The notes beneath the pieces are model-generated. The model saw only the letters and a program-made list of their open reading frames with translations, was not told where the DNA came from and searched no databases. From contig CAYJJG010000004.1 in the NCBI GenBank assembly GCA_964370435.1, positions 55,347 through 119,346 of the forward strand: a DNA stretch of 64,000 nucleotides. The letters run 5' to 3'. Source of the stretch: CALVGQ01 sp964370435 (lineage in GTDB: Bacteria > Bacillota_I > Bacilli_A > Erysipelotrichales > Erysipelotrichaceae). This document shows, piece after piece, positions 14,493 to 23,547 of the stretch. Position numbers and translations under genes: made by a program. Position 1 is the first letter of the stretch; the number at the start of each line of letters is the position of its first letter.

Positions 14493-16271
14493 ATGATAAA
14501 TGCTAGATTAAGTCAACTTCGTGAATTAATGAGTAAGGATGCTATAGATGTTTATTTAATTCCTACTGATGATTTCCATAAAAGTGAGTATGTTTGTGAT
14601 TATTTTAAAACTAGAGAATTTATTTCAGGATTTACAGGCTCTGCAGGCACTTTAGCAATCACTAAAGAAGAAGCTATCCTATGGACAGATGGTCGTTATT
14701 TTATTCAAGCTGAAAATCAGTTAAAAGATACGGATATTCAATTATATAAAATGGGGCAAGAAGGTGTTCCTACAGTAAGTGCTTATTTAATGGATAGAGC
14801 ACATCTTACATTGGCATTCGATGGTAAGGTAGTAGCGGCAACTATGGGACTATTATTAGAAGAAGCAGTTTTAAAGCAAGGGGGTAAAATAATCTATACT
14901 GATGATCTTGTAGATAAAATTTGGAAGGATCGCCCTACAATGCCTCAAAATAAAGCTTTTTTATTGGGTGAGCAGTATACCGGAAGAAGTGCTCAAGATA
15001 AAATAAACTGGCTTAAAGAAACGATGAAATCACACGCTCAAGTGATGGTTTTATCTGCTTTAGATGAAATTGCATGGTTGTTTAATTTAAGAGGTAGTGA
15101 TGTTTTACATACTCCAGTAGTCTATGCTTATGCAATAATTACATTAGAAGCAACTACTCTTTATGTTGATAAGGTTAAATTGGATGAAACAATAGTTGAT
15201 ACATTTAATGCGATAGATGTCCAAATTAAAGCCTATAATCAGTTTTATAAGGATATTGAAACTATCGAAGATAAAAAAGTATGGGGTGATTTTTCGAAAT
15301 TAAACTATGCAATTAAAAAAGGAATTCAACAAAGTAATACAATCCATGATAAAAGAACACCACTAGTTTTAGCTAAAGCATGCAAAAATGACGTTGAACT
15401 TAGCAATGTTAAAGAAGCTCACTTAAAAGATGGAGTAGCTATGGTAAGGTTTATTAAATGGTTAAAAGAAAACATTAAAATGCGTGAAATCACTGAAATT
15501 GAAGCAGCAGATTATTTAGCGCAGTGTCGTAAAGAGGTTGGTGCATTTGATTTAAGTTTTAACACTATCTGTGGTTATAACGCTAATGCTGCAATGATGC
15601 ATTATAGTGCAACACCAGACAATCATGCAGTGATGAAAAACGAAGGTATGGTTTTAGTGGATAGCGGCGGACAATATCTTCAAGGAACAACAGATATTAC
15701 AAGAACGATTGCTTTAGGTAAAGTGGATGCATTATGGAAGAAGTATAATACGACTGTTTTAAAAGGAATGATTAATTTATCTAGAGCCAAATTTTTATAT
15801 GGAGCTACGGGGCTAAGTTTAGATATACTAGCTCGCGGTCCGGTTTGGCAATTAGATATTGATTATCAATGTGGTACTGGTCATGGGATTGGTTTTGTAT
15901 TAGGAGTGCATGAAGGACCGCATGGTATTCGTTGGAATAACCCGTTAAATACTCCCCTTGATGCTCTTCAATCTGGAATGATTGTAACTAATGAGCCAGG
16001 TATTTATCTTGCAGGTGAATTAGGTATCAGAATAGAAAATGAACTTGTAGTTAGAAAAGGTGAAAAGAACCACTATGGACAGTTCATGCATTTTGAAACG
16101 ATTACTTTTTGCCCTATAGATGTAGAATTGATTGATATACAGTATTTAAATGATGAAGAATTAGTATTTCTAAATCATTATCATCAAGAAGTATATGATC
16201 AACTACATGCTAGATTAACTGAGGAAGAGGCTAGTTGGCTTTATCAAGTCACTCGTCCACTAGGAGCGTAA
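14493..16271 (+). CDS. Xaa-Pro aminopeptidase (aminopeptidase P, M24B)
   Basis: A 592-aa cytoplasmic metallopeptidase that removes N-terminal residues preceding proline. Two creatinase-type N-terminal domains (about 1-310) carry WTDGRYFIQAENQL and IAWLFNLRGSDV. The C-terminal M24 domain shows the metal-ligand set: VDSGGQYLQGTTDITRT (Asp, Asp), GTGHGIG (His), TNEPGIY (Glu) and IENE (Glu). The length is that of the long eukaryote-like APP group found in Bacillota. The ATG at 14493 follows GAGGAG; an upstream TTG is part of the ribosome-binding region. It is followed by xth after 1 nt. Confidence 0.95.
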   Translation: MINARLSQLRELMSKDAIDVYLIPTDDFHKSEYVCDYFKTREFISGFTGSAGTLAITKEEAILWTDGRYFIQAENQLKDTDIQLYKMGQEGVPTVSAYLMDRAHLTLAFDGKVVAATMGLLLEEAVLKQGGKIIYTDDLVDKIWKDRPTMPQNKAFLLGEQYTGRSAQDKINWLKETMKSHAQVMVLSALDEIAWLFNLRGSDVLHTPVVYAYAIITLEATTLYVDKVKLDETIVDTFNAIDVQIKAYNQFYKDIETIEDKKVWGDFSKLNYAIKKGIQQSNTIHDKRTPLVLAKACKNDVELSNVKEAHLKDGVAMVRFIKWLKENIKMREITEIEAADYLAQCRKEVGAFDLSFNTICGYNANAAMMHYSATPDNHAVMKNEGMVLVDSGGQYLQGTTDITRTIALGKVDALWKKYNTTVLKGMINLSRAKFLYGATGLSLDILARGPVWQLDIDYQCGTGHGIGFVLGVHEGPHGIRWNNPLNTPLDALQSGMIVTNEPGIYLAGELGIRIENELVVRKGEKNHYGQFMHFETITFCPIDVELIDIQYLNDEELVFLNHYHQEVYDQLHARLTEEEASWLYQVTRPLGA

Positions 16272-16272
16272 T

Positions 16273-17025
16273 ATGAAATTAATTTCATGGAATGTGAATG
16301 GCTTAAGAGCATGTATTACTAAGGGATTTCTTGACTTCTTTCATCATGAAGATGCCGATATTTTTGCGCTACAAGAAACTAAGTTACAACCCGATCAAAT
16401 AACTTTAGACTTGGAAGGTTATTTTCAATACTGGCATAGTGCTGAAAAAAAAGGATATTCTTCAACGGCAGTATTTACTAAGCAAGAACCTCTTTCCATT
16501 AGTTATGACTTCAAAGATAAAAATCATCCTTTAGAAGGAAGGGTAATGACACTGGAATTTGAAAAATTTTATTTCGTAAATGCTTATGTTCCTAATGCTC
16601 AAGAAAAATTAGCACGTTTGGAATATCGCCTAACATGGGAAAAAGACATGAGAGAGCATTTAAGCACTTTAAATAAAGTTAAACCGGTTATTTATACCGG
16701 AGACTTAAATGTTGCTAAAGAAGAGATAGATTTAAAAAATCCCAAGACAAATCGAAAAAATCCTGGATTTAGTGACGAAGAACGTCAGGCAATGAATGAA
16801 TTACTTGACTTAGGTTTCATTGATACCTTTAGATTGCTCTATCCTGAAAGAGTAGCTTATTCTTGGTGGTCGTATCGCTTTAATTCTAGAGCTAAAAATG
16901 CAGGGTGGCGTATTGATTATTTTATTGCATCTAAATCTTTACAAGAACAAGTAGAAGATAGTTTAATTTACAGTGAGATACATGGATCAGACCACTGTCC
17001 CGTGGGATTAATTATAAATATATAA
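16273..17025 (+). CDS. xth: Exodeoxyribonuclease III / AP endonuclease
   Basis: A 250-aa EEP-fold DNA repair nuclease that incises at abasic sites and removes 3' blocks. Motifs: SWNVNGLRA, LQETKL (catalytic Glu), YTGDLNVA (Asp, Asn), NPGFSDEER, and GSDHCPVGL (Asp-His). The length matches ExoA/XthA. It starts 1 nt after the aminopeptidase stop and lies 16 nt before pepV, so the three are likely one operon. Confidence 0.95.
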   Translation: MKLISWNVNGLRACITKGFLDFFHHEDADIFALQETKLQPDQITLDLEGYFQYWHSAEKKGYSSTAVFTKQEPLSISYDFKDKNHPLEGRVMTLEFEKFYFVNAYVPNAQEKLARLEYRLTWEKDMREHLSTLNKVKPVIYTGDLNVAKEEIDLKNPKTNRKNPGFSDEERQAMNELLDLGFIDTFRLLYPERVAYSWWSYRFNSRAKNAGWRIDYFIASKSLQEQVEDSLIYSEIHGSDHCPVGLIINI

Positions 17026-17041
17026 TGAAGGAGAAAATAAC

Positions 17042-18388
17042 ATGATAAAAACATATATTGAGAAGTATAAAGAAGAAATGAAAAGTGATTTAGCGAAATT
17101 AGTAAGCTACAACTCTATTTTAAGTGAAGCAAAAGAAAATGCCCCATTTGGAGAAGAAAATGCTTTATGTTTAGAAGAAGGTTTAAAATTAGCTGAAAAA
17201 TGTGGTATGAAAGCTACGAACTTAGACTATTATTGTGGTTATGGTGAAATTGGAAGCGGGGAAGAAGTTGTAGGAGTGCTTGGGCATTTAGACATTGTTC
17301 CCGTAGGTGAAGGGTGGAATAGTGATCCTTTAACACTTACCTTGAAAGATGGAAAGTTTTATGGAAGAGGAGTTAGTGATGATAAAGGTGCAGTTGTAGC
17401 ATCTGCTTATGCAATTAGAATACTTAAAGAAATGAACACGAATTTTAATAAACGCGTACGTTTAATAATGGGATGTAATGAAGAAAGTGGATCACAATGC
17501 TTAAAATATTATGTTGAAAAAGAGGGACACATTGATTGTGGTTTTACTCCTGATGCAAGTTTCCCAGGTGTATTTGGTGAAAAAGGTATGGTAGCTGCTA
17601 AGTTTAGTGCACCAACGACTACTATCCTAGCAATTGAAGGTGGAAGTGTATCGAATGTGGTATGCGCTAAAGTAAAAATAGAAATACCATTAAATACTGT
17701 TGATCTTGTAAAGTTAGAAGATGAAATCCTTAAACAAGGATTGAAAGTAGAAATAGAAAGCAAAGATACAGTACATATTACAGTTTATGGAGTTGCGGCA
17801 CATGCATCTACTCCAGAAGAAGGTAAGAATGCAATAGCACATTTAATGGTGGCTTTAAAAAAAGCTGGATTTGAAGACAACTTTGTAGATTTTTATAATG
17901 AAAAAATTGCGTTATCTACAAGTGGAAAATATTGTAATGTAGAGTTACAAGATGAATATGGTGCCTTAACGTTTTGTAATGGGGTCATTAAGAAGGAAGG
18001 CAATGTTGTAGGCGTGTCAATTGATATCCGTTTTCCAGTAACTTTAAACTGTGAAACAGTAGTAAGTGCCCTAAAAGAAGGATTTGCAAGCAATTCAGGC
18101 AGCTTAGAAGTGCTGAGCACGCATGAACCACTTTTTTTTGAAAAAGAAAGTCCACTAGTAAAAAGCCTAGTGGAGGCTTATCGTAGTGTTACTCATGATG
18201 TTACTAGTGAACCTAGTACTATGGGCGGAGGAACTTATGCAAAAGGTATCAACAACTGTGTAGCTTATGGTAGTACGATATCTAGAGATAATCATATTCA
18301 TGACGCGAATGAATCATTAAATGAAGATGAATTTTATGTATTAGTTGAAATTTATGCTCAAGCAATTCTTAATTTACTAGCTATTTAG
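17042..18388 (+). CDS. pepV: M20 family dipeptidase (PepV-like)
   Basis: A 448-aa cytoplasmic zinc dipeptidase. Metal-binding motifs: LGHLDIVPVGEGW (His, Asp), GRGVSDDKGA (Asp), GCNEESGSQ (Glu-Glu), TPDASFP, and a C-terminal GGGTYAKGINNCVAYG with the last His in NHIHDANE. A lid/dimerisation domain occupies about 180-340. It would complete breakdown of peptides, alongside the aminopeptidase P upstream. Confidence 0.93.
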   Translation: MIKTYIEKYKEEMKSDLAKLVSYNSILSEAKENAPFGEENALCLEEGLKLAEKCGMKATNLDYYCGYGEIGSGEEVVGVLGHLDIVPVGEGWNSDPLTLTLKDGKFYGRGVSDDKGAVVASAYAIRILKEMNTNFNKRVRLIMGCNEESGSQCLKYYVEKEGHIDCGFTPDASFPGVFGEKGMVAAKFSAPTTTILAIEGGSVSNVVCAKVKIEIPLNTVDLVKLEDEILKQGLKVEIESKDTVHITVYGVAAHASTPEEGKNAIAHLMVALKKAGFEDNFVDFYNEKIALSTSGKYCNVELQDEYGALTFCNGVIKKEGNVVGVSIDIRFPVTLNCETVVSALKEGFASNSGSLEVLSTHEPLFFEKESPLVKSLVEAYRSVTHDVTSEPSTMGGGTYAKGINNCVAYGSTISRDNHIHDANESLNEDEFYVLVEIYAQAILNLLAI

Positions 18389-18404
18389 AAAGGATAAATA
18401 ATTT

Positions 18405-19175
18405 ATGGTATTTTTCTTTGATTTAGATGGAACATTAATAGATGTACCATCTGGTATTGATACACCTTCAAAAAAGTCAATACTTGCACTAAAACAATTA
18501 AAAGAAAATGGGCATCAAGTTTTTATTAGTACTGGAAGATCATTTAGTATAATTCCACCAGTACTTCATAGCTTAGATATTGATGGCTATATTGTAAGTA
18601 GTGGTGCAGAGATTATTTATAAAAATGAATTAATATATCAATTTCATTTGCCTCAAGCATTACTTGAAAAAATATATCAAGCACATAATGATAATAAAAT
18701 ACACTATATGTTGGAACATGCTCAAGGTTATAAAGTTTCTACTATGGGTGGTATTGTTGAGTATTTTTGTGATACTTTTAAATTGAACAAAAAGGTAATG
18801 AGTACTGATATGGAAGGGGATTTTACTAAGGCTTGTATATTGTTTGAAGAAGTGCCTGAAAATATTGAGGAATTTAATCATTATTATCCTGGATTTTATT
18901 TAAATGGGGATCATCCACAAGCCTATGATTATTATTCTGATGAAGTAAACAAAGGAACCGCTATCCAATTTATTAAAGAACATCTATCTTTAAATAAAGA
19001 AGACTTAATTGCGTTTGGTGATAGCTATAATGATGTTGAGATGTTTGAAGCAGTTGAAGTGAGTGTTGCCATGGGCGACGCTAATGCAAAAACAAAGGCT
19101 GTCGCTAAACAGGTATGTGCTTCAGTTGCAGTGGATGGAGTCTATTATTTTTTAAAGGAACACGGTTATATTTAG
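18405..19175 (+). CDS. Cof-type HAD-IIB phosphatase
   Basis: A 256-aa protein with HAD motif I FFDLDGTLID, motif II STGRS and motif III/IV GDSYNDVEMFE. A Cof-like C2 cap lies between motif II and about residue 200. These enzymes dephosphorylate sugar phosphates, FMN or related small molecules; the substrate cannot be told from sequence. It is the last gene of the run from 14493, ending at a clear terminator. Confidence 0.9.
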   Translation: MVFFFDLDGTLIDVPSGIDTPSKKSILALKQLKENGHQVFISTGRSFSIIPPVLHSLDIDGYIVSSGAEIIYKNELIYQFHLPQALLEKIYQAHNDNKIHYMLEHAQGYKVSTMGGIVEYFCDTFKLNKKVMSTDMEGDFTKACILFEEVPENIEEFNHYYPGFYLNGDHPQAYDYYSDEVNKGTAIQFIKEHLSLNKEDLIAFGDSYNDVEMFEAVEVSVAMGDANAKTKAVAKQVCASVAVDGVYYFLKEHGYI

Positions 19176-19181
19176 CTTAAG

Positions 19182-19209
19182 ACAAAACCAGAAATGGTTT
19201 TGTTTTTTT
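19182..19209 (+). terminator. Intrinsic terminator
   Basis: Stem ACAAAACCA-GAAA-TGGTTTTGT followed by a T-run, directly after the HAD gene. Confidence 0.85.
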
Positions 19210-19290
19210 ATGGATATTCAATATCTACTGTAAAGTTTTACTAAAATTATCAGGTTATAAATGGAAATAGGTAATAATACCGTAATTTAT

Positions 19291-19318
19291 TTGACATATT
19301 AATAAAAAGTTTTAAAAT
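19291..19318 (+). promoter_or_regulatory. Promoter of the Mrp-like antiporter operon
   Basis: TTGACA (19291-19296), a 16-nt spacer, and TAAAAT (19313-19318), about 28 nt upstream of the first antiporter gene, which also has an AAAGGGG ribosome-binding site. Confidence 0.75.
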
Positions 19319-19345
19319 TAAGGATTAGAGAAAAGGGGATATTTT

Positions 19346-19813
19346 ATGTTTTTAGTACTATTTTCGATATGGATTATATTTAATGGAAGAATAACCATGG
19401 AAATTGTAATTTTTGGTATTATTCTCTCATTATTACTAACCTTATTTATGTGCAAATTTATGAATTATAAATTAAAATATGATTTATTTATTGCTAAAAA
19501 AATAAAAATTATAGTAGAACTTATAGTGGTTCTTACTGTAGAAATAGCCAAAGCTAATGAGCAGATGTTGTATTGGATATTTTCCAATAAATATCGTATG
19601 GAACCAGTGATTGTGGTTTTTGAAGTTGATTTAAAAACTTCATGGGCAAAATCTATTTTCGCAAATTGTATTACTTTAACTCCTGGAACGATTACTTCTT
19701 CTGTTGAATATAATCAGTTCACAGTGCACTGTTTAGACCGCGAATTAGGGAAAGGTCTTAAAGATTGTGCTTTTGTAAGAGTATTAAGAAAATTGGAGGA
19801 CGGTAATCTATGA
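19346..19813 (+). CDS. mrpE: Na+/H+ antiporter subunit E (MnhE/MrpE/MbhA)
   Basis: A 155-aa membrane protein with two N-terminal transmembrane helices and the family signature LTPGTITSS in a cytoplasmic domain. It also has the conserved ELIVVLTVEIAKAN helix. It is the first gene of a ten-gene operon. It overlaps mrpF by 4 nt. The order E-F-G-DUF4040-B-C-D matches the mbhA-H half of archaeal-type Mbh/Mrp complexes rather than the mrpABCDEFG order of Bacillus. Confidence 0.9.
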   Translation: MFLVLFSIWIIFNGRITMEIVIFGIILSLLLTLFMCKFMNYKLKYDLFIAKKIKIIVELIVVLTVEIAKANEQMLYWIFSNKYRMEPVIVVFEVDLKTSWAKSIFANCITLTPGTITSSVEYNQFTVHCLDRELGKGLKDCAFVRVLRKLEDGNL

Positions 19814-20118
19814 TAGAAAATTTAAAACAACTAGTGTTAGTATTATCAATGATTGTCCTAGCACTGATGATATTTTCAACATTTGTCAGAACGATAATTG
19901 GACCTAAGATTAGTGATCGCTTATTAGCTATTAATATGATAGGAACTCAAGTTATTTTATTGATTTGTATTTTAGCAGTTTATTTAAATGAATCTGGTTT
20001 AGTAGATATGGCTTTAATCTACGCAATGTTTAGTTTTTTAAGTATTGTACTTTTTACTAGAATTTATTTTGGTGTATATATTGAGCGATTATTGAAAGAA
20101 GGTGCCAAAGATGAATAA
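19810..20118 (+). CDS. mrpF: Na+/H+ antiporter subunit F (MnhF/MrpF/MbhB)
   Basis: A 102-aa protein with three transmembrane helices. It has the family motifs RTIIGPKISDRLLAINMIGT and VDMALIYAMFSFLS. It overlaps both neighbours by a few bases, indicating tight translational coupling within the complex operon. Confidence 0.92.
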   Translation: MIENLKQLVLVLSMIVLALMIFSTFVRTIIGPKISDRLLAINMIGTQVILLICILAVYLNESGLVDMALIYAMFSFLSIVLFTRIYFGVYIERLLKEGAKDE

Positions 20119-20443
20119 TATTTTTAATATCCTAAGCTTTACTATTGGAACACTTCTAATTCTTATAGGCTTAATTATAGTGTGTGCGTCTATATTTGGT
20201 AACTTCAAGTTTAAATATGTTTTAAATCGTATGCAAGTGTCTGCAATGGAAGATACATTAGGAATTTTATTTATATTGTTAGGCTTAATTTTTTATAGTG
20301 GATTAGGGTGGTTAGCCTTAAAGTTACTCTTAGTGATTGTCTTTTTCTGGATATCTTCACCTACTAGTAGTCATTTATTACTTAGAATGGAAATGTTAAC
20401 AAATCCAGATTTAAAAGAGGAAGTAGAGGTAATGGTAGAATGA
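20111..20443 (+). CDS. mrpG: Na+/H+ antiporter subunit G (MnhG/MrpG/MbhC)
   Basis: A 110-aa protein with three transmembrane helices and the MnhG core NRMQVSAMEDTLG (family form R.h.a...dtlG) and FFWISSPTSSHLL. The ATG at 20111 is preceded by AAAGAAGGTG; the upstream GTG is inside that site. The stop overlaps the next gene by 4 nt. Confidence 0.9.
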   Translation: MNNIFNILSFTIGTLLILIGLIIVCASIFGNFKFKYVLNRMQVSAMEDTLGILFILLGLIFYSGLGWLALKLLLVIVFFWISSPTSSHLLLRMEMLTNPDLKEEVEVMVE

Positions 20444-20697
20444 CTATATTTTCGATGTTACTTTGTCTTTATCTAATTCTATGCGCTATTTCAGTGTCAC
20501 TTACTAAAGGAGTACTAACTTCAGTAATTATTTATACTGGTTTTTCAGTAGTGATGTGTATTATTTGGATTTTATTAGAATCTCCTGATTTAGCAATCAC
20601 TGAGGCTGCTGTAGGGGCTGGGATTACAACACTATTGTTTTTTGCAGCATTTAAGAAAATTCATTTATTTGATGAGGAGGATCGTCATGAAGATTAG
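20440..20697 (+). CDS. DUF4040 / MbhD-like antiporter subunit
   Basis: An 85-aa protein, three transmembrane helices, with the DUF4040 signature ESPDLAITEAAVGAGITTLLF. In Bacillus Mrp this region is part of the long MrpA C-terminus; here it is a separate gene, as in archaeal Mbh/Mbs and Thermotogales Mrp. It overlaps the next gene by 11 nt. Confidence 0.9.
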   Translation: MTIFSMLLCLYLILCAISVSLTKGVLTSVIIYTGFSVVMCIIWILLESPDLAITEAAVGAGITTLLFFAAFKKIHLFDEEDRHED

Positions 20698-21661
20698 AGA
20701 AGACTATGAATACTCTGGTTGGCGACGTCTACTTCATTGGATTAATGGTGATCCTAAAGAAGATTATATGCCTAAACAATCCTTTGCTAAAGCGGCAATG
20801 TTAAGTGATCAAGAACGAGCTATTCAAAATGAAAATATTAGATCAAGCTATATTGATAAAATTAAAATTAATCTTAGTAGTTTTGCGCTAAAAAACTATA
20901 AAAAGGCAACATCACTATTTTCAGTGATTATTGCCGTGGTAATTATCGCAGTACTATTAATTACAGTTTCCTATTTGCCTTCATTTGGTGACCCTAGTAA
21001 TATAGTCAACAATGAAGTTAGTGCACGTTATATTGAACAAGGTCTACAAGAAACAGGAGCTGTCAATATTGTTGCTGGAATTATTCTTGATTATCGTGCT
21101 TTTGATACTTTAGGTGAAGCACACGTTTTATTTATTGCTGCACTTAGTGTGATGATTTTACTTCGTTTAGATTATCGTAAAGATGGTAGTTTAGATGCGG
21201 GTAGTGAACTTCATGATGAAGGATATGATCGTAAATATGAATTAAAGAACGATACAATTTTGCAGTTTTTTACAACCTTGCTTTTTCCAATTATGGTTTT
21301 ATATGGTATCTATATTATACTTAATGGTCATATTTCTGCTGGTGGCGGATTTGCGGGTGGAGCTATTATTGGCTCAGCTTTAATTTTATATAATAATGCT
21401 TTTGGGTTTAAAAAAACTAGAAGATTTTTTAATTATAGTACTTATAAATGGGTAACCTTTGGTGGATTAATTACCTATGCAGTCTTAAAACTTTATTCAT
21501 TCTATATGGGAGCTAATCATTTAGACTCTAATATAGCACTTGGTAGTGCAGGAGATATTTTAAGTTCTGGTTTGATTTTACCACTAAATATTTGTGTTGG
21601 CATTGTAGTTTCTTGTACAATGTACACTTTCTTTGCGCTATTTAGAAAAGGGGGACTATAA
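20687..21661 (+). CDS. mrpB: MbhE-MnhB fusion antiporter subunit
   Basis: A 324-aa protein combining two subunits. A hydrophilic N-terminus (about 1-70) and an MbhE-like part (about 85-175) carry TGAVNIVAGIILDYRAFDTLGE. An MnhB domain (about 200-320) follows with HISAGGGFAGGAIIGSALILY. In Mbh operons these are two genes (mbhE and mbhF). The ATG at 20687 follows GAGGAGG and is preferred over a start 45 nt upstream. Confidence 0.9.
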   Translation: MKIREDYEYSGWRRLLHWINGDPKEDYMPKQSFAKAAMLSDQERAIQNENIRSSYIDKIKINLSSFALKNYKKATSLFSVIIAVVIIAVLLITVSYLPSFGDPSNIVNNEVSARYIEQGLQETGAVNIVAGIILDYRAFDTLGEAHVLFIAALSVMILLRLDYRKDGSLDAGSELHDEGYDRKYELKNDTILQFFTTLLFPIMVLYGIYIILNGHISAGGGFAGGAIIGSALILYNNAFGFKKTRRFFNYSTYKWVTFGGLITYAVLKLYSFYMGANHLDSNIALGSAGDILSSGLILPLNICVGIVVSCTMYTFFALFRKGGL

Positions 21662-21662
21662 T

Positions 21663-22037
21663 ATGTTGGAACGTTTATTAGTTAATTATTATGAAACTAC
21701 AGCTATTATCCTCTTTGGGATTGGATTTACTACCTTGCTTCTTAATCGTAATATGATTAAGAAAATTGTAGGGTTTAATTTTATGGATTCAGGAATTTAT
21801 TTGTTTTTGGCATCAAAAGGATATATTACAGGGAGAAAAGCACCGATTATTGTTGACGGAATACAAGATGTTGAGGCTTATATAAATCCTATTCCAAGCA
21901 GTTTAGTGCTTACTGGTATCGTTGTATCTGTAAGTGTAACAGCCTTTTTATTGGCAATAACGATACGTTTATATTATAAATATCATACTTTAGATATTGA
22001 AGAGATTATCAGATTATCGAAATTGGAGGAAGAATAA
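21663..22037 (+). CDS. mrpC: Na+/H+ antiporter subunit C (MnhC/NuoK-like)
   Basis: A 124-aa NuoK-like protein with three transmembrane helices and the conserved Glu-type positions of the family. LLLNRNMIKKIVGFNFMDSGIYLF and NPIPSSLVLTGIVVSVSVTAF match the MnhC pattern DPlPqALvLTaIVI. The ATG at 21663 follows AAAAGGGGG. It lies in the operon between subunit B and the first D-type subunit. Confidence 0.92.
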   Translation: MLERLLVNYYETTAIILFGIGFTTLLLNRNMIKKIVGFNFMDSGIYLFLASKGYITGRKAPIIVDGIQDVEAYINPIPSSLVLTGIVVSVSVTAFLLAITIRLYYKYHTLDIEEIIRLSKLEEE

Positions 22038-22038
22038 G

Positions 22039-23535
22039 ATGGCATTTGTACAAAATTTTCCCTTTTTTACGATAGTAATGACTTTATCTTCCGGGGTAAT
22101 TTGTTCAGTATTAAAAGGTAAGAAGGCCCGTTATTTTGCGCTAACGATATTGTTTTTAACACTTCTAATGTCACTTTGTGTCTTAGGTTATGCAGTAACA
22201 AGTAATGAGGCTTATAATTATATGATGGGTCATTTTCCTGCTCCATGGGGAAATGAAATAAGAGTTGGGATACTTGAAGCTGTGTTTGCGTGTGCTTTTA
22301 GTGTAATTATGTTATTTTCTCTTTGGGGTGGATTAAAAGAAATTGAAGAAGATGTAGAACACTCTAAAGTGAATTTGTATTTTGCGGTCGCTTTAATGTT
22401 GATGAGTTCCCTACTTACCCTAGTTTATACTAATGACATTTTTACTAGTTATGTTTTTGTAGAAATTAACACTATTGCTGCCTGTGCTTTAGTTATGATT
22501 CGTTATCGTAGTGGTAAAGCATTAGTTGCTACTATTCGCTATTTATTTATGAGTTTATTAGGTTCAGGTTTATTTTTAATTGGGATTTCATTAATTTATG
22601 ATTTAACAGGTCACTTGTTGATGCAAAACATTCAAGCGAGTGTAGCATTATTAGCACAAAGTGGAAGTTATGCATTCCCCTTAGCAGTTACAATTGCCTT
22701 ATTTAGTATGGGGATGGCTATTAAAAGCGCTTGCTTTCCATTTCATTCATGGTTGCCGGATGTCTATGACCATTCAACGATTGCCTCTAGTACAATTCTT
22801 TCAAGTATCGTATCTAAAGGTTATATCTTCTTGCTTATTAAAATATTTTACCGTGTAATTGGTATAGAGTATATCTTTAATTCAGGCGCTACTGATATTT
22901 TATTTCTCTTTGGATTATGTGCCATGATTCTTGGTTCATTAAAAGCACTAAGAATAAGAGATTTAAAAAGAATGTTGGCATACTCATCAATAGCTCAGAT
23001 TGGATACATCTTTCTAGGTATTGGTCTTGGTACAGAACTTGGTTTAATTGCAGCATGCTTTCATATTCTTGCCCATGCGATTACTAAGCCCTTGTTGTTT
23101 GTGGCTACGGGTGGGATTATGCGCGTCAGTGGTAATCAAAAAAACTACAATGCTATTCAAGGTGCCGGGTATCGCGATAAATTAGCAGGACTCGCATTTA
23201 TTGTTGGTGCATTGTCGATGATTGGTATACCCTTCTTCGCAGGGTTTAATGCTAAAGTATTATTAAGTAGTGCAGCTATTGAGTTTGCATCCTATAAAAT
23301 GGTAGCTTCACTTCTAGTTATAGCAATCAGCACGGTACTGAATGCTTTATATTTTATTCCAGTGTTGTATATCTTATACACTCATCCTAAAGAAGAGTTG
23401 TATGAAAAGAAGACAAAAAAACCGTGGTTGTATAAACTTTCAATATTAGGATTTATAGCTTTAAATTTCATTGTTGGAATCTTTGGGAGCTTGTTTTATT
23501 CATTATTACAAAATGGCTTTGCCATGTTTAAGTAA
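22039..23535 (+). CDS. mrpD: Proton-antiporter-type membrane subunit 1 (MrpD/NuoN family)
   Basis: A 498-aa protein with about 14 transmembrane helices (Proton_antipo_M family). Ion-path residues are present: Glu in YVFVEINTIAACALVM, Lys in MAIKSACFPFHSWLPD, Lys in SIVSKGYIFLL, and the HAITKPLLF half-channel motif. The ATG at 22039 follows GGAGGAAGAATAAG. It is the first of four paralogous subunits encoded in a row. Confidence 0.92.
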   Translation: MAFVQNFPFFTIVMTLSSGVICSVLKGKKARYFALTILFLTLLMSLCVLGYAVTSNEAYNYMMGHFPAPWGNEIRVGILEAVFACAFSVIMLFSLWGGLKEIEEDVEHSKVNLYFAVALMLMSSLLTLVYTNDIFTSYVFVEINTIAACALVMIRYRSGKALVATIRYLFMSLLGSGLFLIGISLIYDLTGHLLMQNIQASVALLAQSGSYAFPLAVTIALFSMGMAIKSACFPFHSWLPDVYDHSTIASSTILSSIVSKGYIFLLIKIFYRVIGIEYIFNSGATDILFLFGLCAMILGSLKALRIRDLKRMLAYSSIAQIGYIFLGIGLGTELGLIAACFHILAHAITKPLLFVATGGIMRVSGNQKNYNAIQGAGYRDKLAGLAFIVGALSMIGIPFFAGFNAKVLLSSAAIEFASYKMVASLLVIAISTVLNALYFIPVLYILYTHPKEELYEKKTKKPWLYKLSILGFIALNFIVGIFGSLFYSLLQNGFAMFK

Positions 23536-23547
23536 GGGGGATTTAAT

